A DNA stretch of 59,416 bases, from NCBI GenBank assembly GCA_035297145.1, contig DATGZN010000076.1, positions 1 to 59,416 of the forward strand, written 5' to 3'. Below are positions 50,479 to 59,276 of this stretch, piece by piece. This DNA comes from QHXW01 sp035297145 (lineage in GTDB: Bacteria > Acidobacteriota > Terriglobia > Bryobacterales > Bryobacteraceae). Position numbers and translations under genes: made by a program. A model generated the notes under the pieces. That model searched no databases and was not told where the DNA came from. It saw only the letters and a program-made list of their open reading frames with translations. The stretch's first letter is position 1, and every line of letters begins with the position of its first letter.

Positions 50479-52902
50479 TCACTTTGACTTGTCGGTTACC
50501 GGCGTTGCGTCTTCTTCGAAACGCTCCTTATAGTCCATCTCATTCGGTTTCCCTGGAGCCGAGATCCGCACGGACGTTCTGCCCATGCGAAGCCCCGGCG
50601 AATAAGCACTGATGACGGCTTGGCCGGTTCGCGAAGTGGCTCGGAACGCAATGCTGGTCATGCCGCCGATCGCGTTCCAGGTGAATCCGGTTCCGTGACC
50701 GAGCCACGTTTGCGGCAATAACTCACCCGGGCCATAAGATGTAAAGGTAATAGGTAAGTTGGCGTCCGGCACCAATGTCCCATCTTTGTCCGCGACCATC
50801 GCGGTGACGTATGCCAGGCTCTCGGGGTCGCCCGAGCGCAACTCCCTTGCGTCTGAGCTGAGAATAAGTTGGTACGCCGCACCGGCGGTCTTGCGCTCAT
50901 CCACGAATTCGCTAGCACCAACACGCGCGACCGCCCGCAAAACTCCCGGCTGATAGGCTACTTCCCACATGCGAGGCGGATGCAGCAGATTCGCACCAGG
51001 CGAATCATCCTTGGCGCCGAGAGAGCGGCTGTTCAGAAACAACTCTACCTGTGGTGCGTTGCTATAGACCTTGACCGCTCTCACGCGGCCTTCGTCGCCC
51101 GGCCAGGTCCACGGGCCCACGATGTGGACCGTCGGCTTCGCGCTCCACTGGCTTTGGTAGAAGTAGAAGACCTCTTTTGGGATGCGCCAAATGTCAGTCA
51201 TTCCGAAGGCAACTATGTGCGGAATGACCGCGTCATAGGATTCCCCATCATAATCGAACGAGTTCCAGATGCAGCCGCCCGCGAGCCACGGCCGCCGGTT
51301 AATTTCGACAAGGTACTTCTCATGCCGTTCACACGCAAGCTCCTCGCTGTTCGGTCCGCCGCCGTAAATTCCGCGGCCAACCAGCGCCGCACTATATTCC
51401 CCGGTCATATAACTGCGATTCGGATACCGCAAGTGTTCTTCGTCGGTCTCGCGGTCAGCGCCGAGCCCGGAAACGTCCACCAGCGCTTCGATGTCTTCGC
51501 CGCGCGGTGCGTGCATCGCGACCGGACGGGTCGGATCTAGTTCCCGATACGCCTGGGCCACGCTCGCGACGACTCGCTTGGACACCGCATGTGGTGCGTT
51601 GACTTCGCCCGCGATTCCCCACAGCACAACAGACGGGTGATTGCGATCCCGCGCGATCATTTCCTTTGCCATTTCGAGCACGTTGCTGATGTACTCGTCG
51701 GGATTTCCGATCTCCTTGTTGACGGGCAGTTCTTCCCAAACCAGAAGGCCCAGCCGGTCGGAGGCATCCATAGTCGCGGGATCGTGCGGGTAGTGCGACG
51801 TACGCCAAAAGTTACAGCCCATCTCGCGGATCAGCTCCATGTCTTTCCAGTGCCGCGAATTCGGAAGTGCGTTGCCCATGCCGGGATAGGATTGGTGCCA
51901 GTTCACGCCCTGGATCTGCAGGCGTTTTCCGTTCAGGAAGAATCCCTTCTGCGGATCGAAACGGAACCAGCGGAAGCCCAGCGGATTTTCGACGACGTCC
52001 AATGTTTGAGCACCGTCGCGGAGCGTGGTGCGAATCGTGTAGAGATTGGGCGTGTCGGGTGACCACAACTGGGGATTCGCCAACTCGGTACTCTGATCGA
52101 TTTGAATCGCCGCGCCCCCGGCCACCGAGACGCTGCGCGAAATCGACGCGACGACCTTTTGATTGGGATCGATGACCTCTTGCAGCTCGGAAAGTTGCCG
52201 GCCGCCGTTTGTCGTGTTCTTGACAAGCGTGTGCAGTTGAAGGATGGCCTTCTGCGCATCGACTGCCGGCGTGGTCCAATGCGCGCTCGAGAGAAATACC
52301 GGATCTGTGATGCGCAGCCAGACGTCACGATAGATGCCGCCATAAAAGCTGTAATCGGTCTTCACCGTCGGCGGGATGGTGGCGTGGTATAGGTTGTCCA
52401 CCTTGACGGTCAGTACATTCCCGGCGCCGCCGAAATGAACGTTTGGAGTAACGTCAAATTCGAAACTCGTGTAGCCGCTTTTGTGAATCCCCAGGTACGT
52501 GCCGTTCAGCCAGAATTCCGAGACCAGATTGACGCCTTCGAACTCGAGAAAGATCCGCTTACCAGCGAATTTCGCATCGAGCGTGAAATGCTTGCGATAC
52601 CAGCCAATGCCGCGCCAGTATCCGGGTCTCTCATCCATCACGTCGTGCGCGTTCCAGGTGTGTGGAAGATTGATTCGCTGCCAGCGCGAATCGTCATAGG
52701 AGGGTTGCGGAGCATCGCGAAAACGAGGTTCGATGATCGCCGCGGCTGAAGTATCCCGATCGAACGATCCCAGCGCTCCCGATCCGTTGGACTGCCGTTC
52801 AAACAGCCAGCCCTGATTGAAATTCTCACGCACGCGGGGACTGGATTCCGCGAGAGCGGAGACACACGCGAGGATCAGCAGGACCGATCTTGCCAACCGC
52901 AT
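50479..52902 (-). CDS. Secreted GH2 beta-glycosidase (beta-galactosidase-like)
   Basis: 807 aa. Signal peptide 1-19. The order is sugar-binding N-domain (about 25-200, VRENFNQGWLFER ... INLPHTWNAHD ... EFWLNGTYLGIHKSGYTSFEFD), immunoglobulin-like domain, then TIM barrel starting near 320 with VNWHQSYPG and FWRTSHYPHDP. The acid/base position is Glu433 in VLWGIAGEV, and the usual GH2 Asn before this Glu is replaced by Gly. The likely nucleophile is Glu502 in YMTGEYSAA. A C-terminal immunoglobulin-like module (YVTAMVADKDGTLVPDANLPITF) is typical of bacterial GH2. The ATG overlaps the TAA of the upstream hydrolase gene (TAATG), so both proteins are co-translated. With the TonB receptor upstream this forms a glycan-degradation locus. 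Confidence 0.9.
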   Translation of the reverse strand: MRLARSVLLILACVSALAESSPRVRENFNQGWLFERQSNGSGALGSFDRDTSAAAIIEPRFRDAPQPSYDDSRWQRINLPHTWNAHDVMDERPGYWRGIGWYRKHFTLDAKFAGKRIFLEFEGVNLVSEFWLNGTYLGIHKSGYTSFEFDVTPNVHFGGAGNVLTVKVDNLYHATIPPTVKTDYSFYGGIYRDVWLRITDPVFLSSAHWTTPAVDAQKAILQLHTLVKNTTNGGRQLSELQEVIDPNQKVVASISRSVSVAGGAAIQIDQSTELANPQLWSPDTPNLYTIRTTLRDGAQTLDVVENPLGFRWFRFDPQKGFFLNGKRLQIQGVNWHQSYPGMGNALPNSRHWKDMELIREMGCNFWRTSHYPHDPATMDASDRLGLLVWEELPVNKEIGNPDEYISNVLEMAKEMIARDRNHPSVVLWGIAGEVNAPHAVSKRVVASVAQAYRELDPTRPVAMHAPRGEDIEALVDVSGLGADRETDEEHLRYPNRSYMTGEYSAALVGRGIYGGGPNSEELACERHEKYLVEINRRPWLAGGCIWNSFDYDGESYDAVIPHIVAFGMTDIWRIPKEVFYFYQSQWSAKPTVHIVGPWTWPGDEGRVRAVKVYSNAPQVELFLNSRSLGAKDDSPGANLLHPPRMWEVAYQPGVLRAVARVGASEFVDERKTAGAAYQLILSSDARELRSGDPESLAYVTAMVADKDGTLVPDANLPITFTSYGPGELLPQTWLGHGTGFTWNAIGGMTSIAFRATSRTGQAVISAYSPGLRMGRTSVRISAPGKPNEMDYKERFEEDATPVTDKSK

Positions 52903-54989
52903 TACTGCCAGCTCGCCACGATCACGGAATAGGTTTCAACTTGCGGAATTTGGAAATGGACACCGTTGGAGTCGGAGTGGGCTGCGAGCGTCTGCGGTCC
53001 AGTAGTGTCCGGCGAAAGCAATGTGACGGATGGATGCGTTGTTCCCGCTGAGAGAGTCACATCCACCGTGGAAACAACCGGTACGCGTTTTGCGTTGTAG
53101 TTCACCAGGTGCAGGATCGCGCGTTTCTGGTCGCGCTGCGAAACCAGGTTGGCGACTAAGTAATCCGGGCCGCTGATGTGCACCGGCAGCGCATTTTGCG
53201 CGGCCCAGGCCACCGCTTCGACGATCTGGTCCGCGTTCTTTGGCTTCTTCCAGAATTGATTAGTGATGGCGCAGTAGGGAGGCATGGCGGGCAATGGCCC
53301 GTCAAATTCCGCCCCTGGAATATACGCGGCGCGGCCTTGGCCGAAGTCCTTTCGAACGGTCGGCCCTGTGACTCCTCGCCACCTGGTCTCTTCGCCATAG
53401 GTCTCTCCACGTTTCTGGCCGGGCAACAGCTCACTCAGTCCGGGAACGCGCCGCGGCCGGAGCCACTCGTCATAGAGACCCGCTTGTCCCAAGGCTACCA
53501 GGCCACCGCCATTGGACACGAACGTCCGGATCGCAGCGATTTGATTGTCGGAAAGACATTCAGAATCGGGCAGAATGAGAACCTTGTACCGCGAGAGATC
53601 GGCGAGATGCTCGTCGAAGATCAGCCGGAATGGAACACGCGACTGGATCAGCGTCTGCTCCACGAGGATGGCGCCGAGTTGCGCGCGGGCATTGTGATAG
53701 GTGATCGACGGATAAGATCGCAAAACCGCGACCGTGGCGTCATCCTGGGTCGCATGGTAAAGCTCGCGGTGCTCGCGATAGAAGCGGACGAACTTTAGGG
53801 TCTCTGCCCGCAGTGGATCTACTCCCGCAAACCCGATAGTCTGGTTGAAAGCCAGACACTCGGCGAGTGCCACTCTGTCTGCGTCCACATAAGCAAGCAG
53901 GACGTTCCGGAACGCGCGCGCTAACTTGTAACTGCGAATACGTGTGATCAGCCTTCCGTCGTCTTCCAGGCCTGGGTGGTTAGGTTCCTCGGTCCAGAAC
54001 GCGTCCGTCCATTTCAGGAATTGCGCGTGATCGAGTCCTGCTTCCCAAGCGCGGTTACCGCCGGTAATGCCGTGCGGATTCACCTCGATGGCCACTTCGG
54101 AGTTCATGGACCTGGCATATTCCGCCATTTGCCGAAGTGACTCGGACATCACGTGACAGCGGTACGCCACCCACTCCTGAATGACGGGGTCGCGGATGGC
54201 TTCCATTTTCTGGGGCGGATTAGAAACATTCCAGACCGGAGGGTTGACGTAATCCAGATTCTCGAATCCGAATCGCTCGCGGCGAAGCGCAGGTTGATAC
54301 TTGCCTCTCAGATATTCGCGAAATCCGCGCGTGCAGTAATCGCAGTGGCAGGAATCCGGCTCAGGATTCAGATCGAAGTTATCGAAGTGAATGAAATCAG
54401 TTTTCACTTCCTCAACAGCAAAGCGCACGATGCGCTTGAGGTAATCCAGATAATTAGAATTGGCGAAACACGGACGATACCGCCACGATTGCTCGAATCC
54501 GTAAGTGAGAAGAATGGGCCGCCCGTCAGCGTCGCGCTGCACCCAGTCTTTCGCGCGCGGTTCTTCCGCGAAGAAGGTTTCGTACATTAGGGTGTTCCAC
54601 TGGATGTACGAATCCACTTTGAGGCCGTAGCGGTGGGAGAGTGCCGCGGTGCGCCGCGCGTCCTCCATCTCGGCCTTTTCGGCGGCCATGCCGAAACCCT
54701 TGTACAGGTGTGTGTGGAAAACTTCGACGCCTTGCTCTTTCAGGCGGCGAATCACTTCTTCGCTTTGTGCGCGTTCGTACTGCTCGCGCGCGTCGCGGGA
54801 TTCGCTTCCCACGCGCAGCATGAAAGTTAGCGGCTCATGCGAGCCACCGGCGTCGATGAGCCCGTTCTCCAGCCAATGGGCTCGAGGAAGGGCCGGGGGC
54901 TCACCTGCCGCGGCAGGACCCGCCAGTCGTCCTACTCCGGACGCCAGGGCGCCCGCACAAGCCGTTTGCAGGAAGCTTCTGCGGTTCAC
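52902..54989 (-). CDS. Secreted TIM-barrel hydrolase with beta-galactosidase trimerisation (GATase-like) domain
   Basis: 695 aa from the GTG at 54989, giving MNRRSFLQTACAGALASGVG, a twin-arginine-like signal. A TTG three codons upstream is possible but lies closer to the TAGACT promoter element. The barrel (about 60-400) includes GVEVFHTHLYKGFG, DFIHFDNFDLNPEPDSCHCDYCTRGFREYL and SEVAIEVNPHG. A class-I glutamine-amidotransferase-like domain follows (about 420-570, YKVLILPDSECLSDNQIAAIRTFVSNGGGLVALG), as in GH42 trimerisation domains. A beta-domain ends the protein (LVNYNAKRVPVVSTVDVTL). The Cys pair in CHCDYC suggests metal binding. The family is probably a GH42-like or uncharacterised glycosidase group. 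Coupled to the GH2 gene by a TAATG overlap. Confidence 0.78.
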   Translation of the reverse strand: MNRRSFLQTACAGALASGVGRLAGPAAAGEPPALPRAHWLENGLIDAGGSHEPLTFMLRVGSESRDAREQYERAQSEEVIRRLKEQGVEVFHTHLYKGFGMAAEKAEMEDARRTAALSHRYGLKVDSYIQWNTLMYETFFAEEPRAKDWVQRDADGRPILLTYGFEQSWRYRPCFANSNYLDYLKRIVRFAVEEVKTDFIHFDNFDLNPEPDSCHCDYCTRGFREYLRGKYQPALRRERFGFENLDYVNPPVWNVSNPPQKMEAIRDPVIQEWVAYRCHVMSESLRQMAEYARSMNSEVAIEVNPHGITGGNRAWEAGLDHAQFLKWTDAFWTEEPNHPGLEDDGRLITRIRSYKLARAFRNVLLAYVDADRVALAECLAFNQTIGFAGVDPLRAETLKFVRFYREHRELYHATQDDATVAVLRSYPSITYHNARAQLGAILVEQTLIQSRVPFRLIFDEHLADLSRYKVLILPDSECLSDNQIAAIRTFVSNGGGLVALGQAGLYDEWLRPRRVPGLSELLPGQKRGETYGEETRWRGVTGPTVRKDFGQGRAAYIPGAEFDGPLPAMPPYCAITNQFWKKPKNADQIVEAVAWAAQNALPVHISGPDYLVANLVSQRDQKRAILHLVNYNAKRVPVVSTVDVTLSAGTTHPSVTLLSPDTTGPQTLAAHSDSNGVHFQIPQVETYSVIVASWQ

Positions 54990-54999
54990 TTGGATCAAT

Positions 55000-55005
55000 A
55001 GTCTA
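55000..55005 (-). promoter_or_regulatory. -10-like hexamer TAGACT for the hydrolase-GH2 operon
   Basis: TAGACT on the minus strand ends 10 nt before the GTG at 54989. No Shine-Dalgarno lies between. Confidence 0.35.
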
Positions 55006-55018
55006 CCCCAATTAAGCA

Positions 55019-55046
55019 GGCCGCCGGCTTCTTGCTGCCGGCGGCC
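55019..55046 (-). terminator. GC-rich hairpin between receptor and hydrolase genes
   Basis: GGCCGCCGGC (55019-55028) and GCCGGCGGCC (55037-55046) are perfect 10-bp inverted repeats with an 8-nt loop. In the leftward transcript the hairpin follows the TonB receptor stop by about 57 nt. No U-tract follows (TGCTTAATT), so it may be a weak terminator, or an attenuator that reduces expression of the downstream hydrolases, or may protect the 3' end of the receptor mRNA. Confidence 0.55.
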
Positions 55047-55103
55047 GAGGAATCGAATATTAACTGCATGCCCGGAACACGGGCCGCGCTCAACACTGCG
55101 CTA

Positions 55104-58100
55104 CTAAAAGTCGATGCGCGCGCCTACCCAGATGTGGCGCTCACCGTTGTTGCTCGTTACGGTTGGGTTGAGCAGTTGGTTGCCGCTCTGCGTGCCGGTG
55201 ATTTGCCCAAAACCTGCCGACAGGTCGCCGTTCGGATTCGCCTTGTTTGGATGATTGAACAGGTTCATGAAGTTGCCCTCAAGCTTCACTTTCATCCTCT
55301 CGGTCACATTGAAGCTCTTGTGCAAACCCAGGTTCATCGTCCAGGCCCCGGGCCCAACCAGGGAGTTGGCGGGGCAGTTGCCATAGGTTCCCGGCGTGGG
55401 CACTGAGAATGCCGCCGCGTTCAGAAACACAGCGTTGTTCTCCCATGACCAGCCGGAATTGCCGGTATAGGGGTTGCTGCCGGTGCAGTTCGGCCGGTTA
55501 GCCGCCCCGTTACGGACCTGGAGCCATGACGATCCATCGAACGTGGGCGTGAAGTAGTTGCCGCTCTGAATCACGACGAGGCTTGAGAGCTCCCATCCGC
55601 CCAGGGTGGCGTTCACAGCGCTTGGAGCGTTGCCGCCCCACCTCTGGCCCTTGCCGTAGGGAACATCCCAAAGAACGGTTGGGACGAAGCGCTGCCTGGG
55701 GATCAGGGTGTTGTTACCCCAGTCATAGTGACGGTCGTACGGATTGGTGACCGTTCCGCTCTCGCCATCGCCGGCCGCGAGCTGCCCCGAATTGTTGACG
55801 CTGTCGGTCATGTTCCGCGAGTAGGTGTAGGCCGCCTGGAATTGAACGCCATGCGCGAATTTGCGCTCAACGGTCGCATCGAACGCGGTGCTCTTTTGTA
55901 TCGCGCCGTCGGTCTCGTAGTTGATGTTCCCGCCAGTCCATTTCGAATAGTTGTAAACGTTGGTAAGGTCGGATGTGCTGGCCTGCGGAAGATTCAGGTT
56001 GTAGAACACCGGCAGCTGGGTCGACATGGATCCCCGATAGCTGGCCCGTGCGACTAGCGAATGGCCCAGATCGCGCTCGACTGTGAGGTTCCATTGCTGA
56101 ATCATTGGAGTTTTCAGGTGCGGATTGGTTCCGGTGATGCTGTCGCCGCAGTCCGCTTCGTGGACGCACACGCCATTAGCCAGTGCAGCGCTTCCGAACG
56201 GGTTGGGGAACTGGATCGTCGGAATCGGGGTGGTGTTGTTTAGTCTAAGCGAGCTTGCGGAGAGCACGTCCTGGTTGCCCGGACCGAAGTTGTCCTGGTA
56301 GGCTCCGATGAGTTCGCCATAATAGACGCCGTAGCCGCCCCGTACAACTGTTTTGTCATGCACCCGGTATGCAAAGCCAATGCGCGGGCCGAAGTTGTTC
56401 CAATTGCCATACATCAGAGACCGGCCAGGGAATCCCGGCGGCGCGACCTCCACGGGTATGTCCTGTGGGATAGCGGTGTACAGCAAGGTAGCTTGGGACG
56501 GCACTACGACAGCCTGCGTAGCTGGGTCCCAATTGATCCGCCGGTCGTTGTTATCCACCGACGGCATGAAATATTCCCAGCGTACGCCGAGCGTCAGCGT
56601 TAGTTTGGACGAGACACTCCAGGTGTCGTTCACGTAGAGGCCCGTGTCCGTTTTGCGGTTGTAGCGGGCCAGCGCCGGGCCTTTTAGTCGAACCTGGGAC
56701 GGATATCCCAGCATAAAGTCGGCAAGACCAAAGCCGGTATATTGTCCGTTGAAGTTGTATTGCCCGAACAGGTTATTCTGCGTATTGAGGATCGGGTCGC
56801 CATATCGGACCAGTACGCCCGTCTTGATGGCGTGTCTGCCCTTTTGCAGGCTCACGTTGTCCAATAGCTCGAACTGCTGGCTGATGTTGTTGGAGATGGG
56901 ATTCGGGTAGAGGTCGAAGAACCCGCCGCTAATCTCCATATCGGGTAAGCCCGGCGTTCCGGCGGGAACCGTTGTCCCTCCCAGGCTGAGCCCGGTAGTT
57001 TTCAGGAAGGAATTGCCATCTTGCTTTGGGGTTCGGAAGATTCCATCCCGCTCAAAGCCCAGACGGAATTCGTTCAGCAAGACAGGCGAAAAAGTGTGCG
57101 TCTCTGAAATAAAGTTGTTCGTGCTGTTTCGAAGGTTGAGGTAGCCGTAGCCCGGCACGGGGGGATTGTAGCTTCGCTGCCATGGATCGTCCTGGCGGGT
57201 GAAGCGGCCGGAAAGCACGTCTCGCTGGCTGATATTGTGATCGATTCTCACGTCGATCCGGTCAATGTGCTCGGGGCCGAAGATCGTGTTGCGATAATTA
57301 TTGAGGTAGTTGTTCGGGTTGGTCGAGGTGCCGGCGTAGTTTGGCGCGGGATAGTACGCTTTTGCGAACGCTGCTGAAACCGGATTGACTTGCAGGCCCG
57401 CGTTCGCGAAATTGTTGCCCGGGATCGGTTGGCCGGTCAACGGATTCTTGAGCTGGATACTGCCATTGATCGGGTCGAGCAGTGCGGCGAAGTTGCCTTG
57501 CTCAAATGCCGCGGTCGGCAAGGTTGTGGTGCCAGTTACCGAGTTTCCCGCCGCCAGCGGAAACGTCCGGTGCTCTTCGGTGACCAGAAAGAAGGTCTTG
57601 TTCCTTCCGTGGTAAAGTTTCGGCAAGTAGACGGGACCGCTCACACTGCCGCCCCACCACTGCAGTTGCGGTCCTATAATCCCCTGGGAACGTTCCGAAC
57701 CCTGGGTTAGAGGTCCTGCATTCAGCAAGCTGTTATCGGTGTTGTAGAAGGCGCTGCCGTGGAGTTGGTTGCCACCGCTCTTGGTAGTCGTCAGGAGCGT
57801 GGCCACGCCCGGGAATTCGGCGGAGTTGTTGCTTTCCAGCACCTTCACCTCGGCGATCGACTCATACGATTGATCGTTGGTCAGATTACCGGACTGCCCG
57901 CCGTAGGCGTTTTGCATGGTCTGGATGCCGTCGACCGTGAGGTTTAGGAAATTGTTGCGATTGCCGCCAATCATAATGGAGCTGCCGTCGAAGACCGTGG
58001 ACGGTGTCAGCCCAGCCATCTGCATGACAGCCCGCATCGTCGGGGCGGCAAGAATCTCCTCCGCCGTCTGTAACGAGGAAATCTCGGCATTCTCCGTGTT

Positions 58101-58475
58101 CATCGTCGTGGGAGTCGCCGTAACCTCGATGGACGCCGCGGTCTCGCCCATTTCGAGCTTGGCTTCAAAGCGCTGGCTTTGCGCGGCCGTCTGCGTCAGG
58201 ACGCTGCTCTTCAGTTCCCGGAAACCCTTCAAGGAAACCGTCACCGTGTAGTTGCCGGGCGCGACTGCCGCGAAGACATAGCTTCCCTCAGCGTTGGTGA
58301 TCTCCGTGCGTTTGACGTTCGTGTTGACGTCGGTCAGCGTAACCGTAGCTCCGGGCACGACCGCAGCCTGCGGATCGGTCACCACGACCGTAATCGAGCC
58401 GAGGAAAGACTGAGCGACAGCCCAACTGGCTGATAAGACTAGCGCCAGCAGGACGACCCTTGATAGCTTTTGCAT
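55104..58475 (-). CDS. Oar-like TonB-dependent outer-membrane receptor
   Basis: 1123 aa. Signal peptide 1-21. A carboxypeptidase-regulatory-like beta-sandwich (about 25-110, GSITVVVTDPQAAVVPGATVTLTDVNTN ... LKGFRELKSSVLT) precedes a TonB plug region (about 115-260) with IMIGGNRNNFLNLTVDGIQTMQNAYGG. The remainder is an outer-membrane barrel rich in aromatic strands that ends in ERHIWVGARIDF, with the expected terminal Phe. This family is very common in Acidobacteria and imports large ligands such as oligosaccharides, energised by TonB. AAGGAGAGG lies upstream of the ATG. The genes downstream encode secreted glycosidases, which suggests a glycan ligand. A separate promoter for these is likely because of the hairpin between them. 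Confidence 0.94.
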   Translation of the reverse strand: MQKLSRVVLLALVLSASWAVAQSFLGSITVVVTDPQAAVVPGATVTLTDVNTNVKRTEITNAEGSYVFAAVAPGNYTVTVSLKGFRELKSSVLTQTAAQSQRFEAKLEMGETAASIEVTATPTTMNTENAEISSLQTAEEILAAPTMRAVMQMAGLTPSTVFDGSSIMIGGNRNNFLNLTVDGIQTMQNAYGGQSGNLTNDQSYESIAEVKVLESNNSAEFPGVATLLTTTKSGGNQLHGSAFYNTDNSLLNAGPLTQGSERSQGIIGPQLQWWGGSVSGPVYLPKLYHGRNKTFFLVTEEHRTFPLAAGNSVTGTTTLPTAAFEQGNFAALLDPINGSIQLKNPLTGQPIPGNNFANAGLQVNPVSAAFAKAYYPAPNYAGTSTNPNNYLNNYRNTIFGPEHIDRIDVRIDHNISQRDVLSGRFTRQDDPWQRSYNPPVPGYGYLNLRNSTNNFISETHTFSPVLLNEFRLGFERDGIFRTPKQDGNSFLKTTGLSLGGTTVPAGTPGLPDMEISGGFFDLYPNPISNNISQQFELLDNVSLQKGRHAIKTGVLVRYGDPILNTQNNLFGQYNFNGQYTGFGLADFMLGYPSQVRLKGPALARYNRKTDTGLYVNDTWSVSSKLTLTLGVRWEYFMPSVDNNDRRINWDPATQAVVVPSQATLLYTAIPQDIPVEVAPPGFPGRSLMYGNWNNFGPRIGFAYRVHDKTVVRGGYGVYYGELIGAYQDNFGPGNQDVLSASSLRLNNTTPIPTIQFPNPFGSAALANGVCVHEADCGDSITGTNPHLKTPMIQQWNLTVERDLGHSLVARASYRGSMSTQLPVFYNLNLPQASTSDLTNVYNYSKWTGGNINYETDGAIQKSTAFDATVERKFAHGVQFQAAYTYSRNMTDSVNNSGQLAAGDGESGTVTNPYDRHYDWGNNTLIPRQRFVPTVLWDVPYGKGQRWGGNAPSAVNATLGGWELSSLVVIQSGNYFTPTFDGSSWLQVRNGAANRPNCTGSNPYTGNSGWSWENNAVFLNAAAFSVPTPGTYGNCPANSLVGPGAWTMNLGLHKSFNVTERMKVKLEGNFMNLFNHPNKANPNGDLSAGFGQITGTQSGNQLLNPTVTSNNGERHIWVGARIDF

Positions 58476-58923
58476 AACCTCTCCTTTTCAACTTGGCCAA
58501 AACACTCCCGAGCTTTGACCTTCCGGAATTGTGCCGGTTGGAACAGACCATCAACTAGTAGCTTCGTGTGAGGCAATTCTCTGTGCACGCGGTCGGCCCC
58601 TTGTTTTGCAACCTTTTACGTGTGCTTCTCGTATAGGCCTTCTGCATTCCCAAATGAAGTAACTATGGGTAGAATTACCGTACGTTTTCGGTAAATTCTC
58701 TTCCACAATCAACGACTTCCGCATACCCGTTGCTGTCATATGATTTGGTCGTTGCGCTAGTGCGTAACCGAGGGTGACATCGCGCCGGGTGTTGACATAG
58801 TTGGGGAGGTTGGCCCAGTTGGAGGTATCTGGCCGTAACGGAGGGGGTTTTCGCGCTACCGCCGATGGGCGCCGGAAAGATCCGCCGGCACGCAAGAGCG
58901 GCCGCCGCCAAGCCAGCTAGTTA
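58476..58923. other. Upstream region of the TonB receptor
   Basis: About 450 bp with no credible gene. A 114-codon minus-strand frame here lacks any family feature and is skewed in composition. It presumably holds the receptor promoter and control sites, including the dyad listed separately. A TTGACA occurs at about 58793 on the plus strand without a matching downstream gene. Confidence 0.5.
58672..58698. promoter_or_regulatory. Imperfect dyad upstream of the TonB receptor
   Basis: GAATTACCG (58672-58680) and CGGTAAATTC (58689-58698) are inverted repeats, with one extra base in the second arm, separated by 8 bp (TACGTTTT). The symmetry TTACCG-N8-CGGTAA would fit a dimeric regulator. It lies about 200 bp before the receptor start. 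Confidence 0.4.
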
Positions 58924-59130
58924 TCATCGTCGCCACCCTTGCCAGCGTGCTTGGGCACTCTCATACGCGCCGAGATCGAACGCCGCGCCTTGGGGTCGCG
59001 TAATGCCATCAAGGTCCGTGACCAACCCGGGTATGGTGACTCCTGCATCAATGGCTGGACTCTTGGCTTCTAAGCGAAGTTTGTGTTTCTTTCGAATCCA
59101 CGAACTCCGGGTCGGCATTTGCGCCGCGCC
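58924..59130 (-). pseudogene. C-terminal remnant of a parallel beta-helix / choice-of-anchor protein
   Basis: On the minus strand one frame ends with KSPAIDAGVTIPGLVTDLDG followed by ITRPQGAAFDLGAYES, the standard C-terminal motif of secreted right-handed beta-helix proteins of choice-of-anchor Q type. The upstream part of the same motif, GANADPEFVDSKE, lies in a different frame, with the switch around 59080-59095. The gene is therefore frameshifted and lacks nearly all of the repeat body. It borders a transposase fragment, so it was probably broken by insertion and deletion. Confidence 0.6.
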
Positions 59131-59276
59131 CCTCGGGTGAGACACGGAAATCAGGGACGGATTGCCGTTCGCTGATACCTCGTAGACGAACGGATGTAAT
59201 CGTAACAGAATGAGGCTGGCTGGCGAAGCGGAGGTGGGCTCTGCTGGAGAGCAACCCGCCAAGGAATAGCCAGTCG

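Noticed and set aside
58551..58895. 114-codon minus-strand frame upstream of the TonB receptor
   Set aside because: No recognisable domain or ribosome site, and it overlaps the presumed regulatory region.
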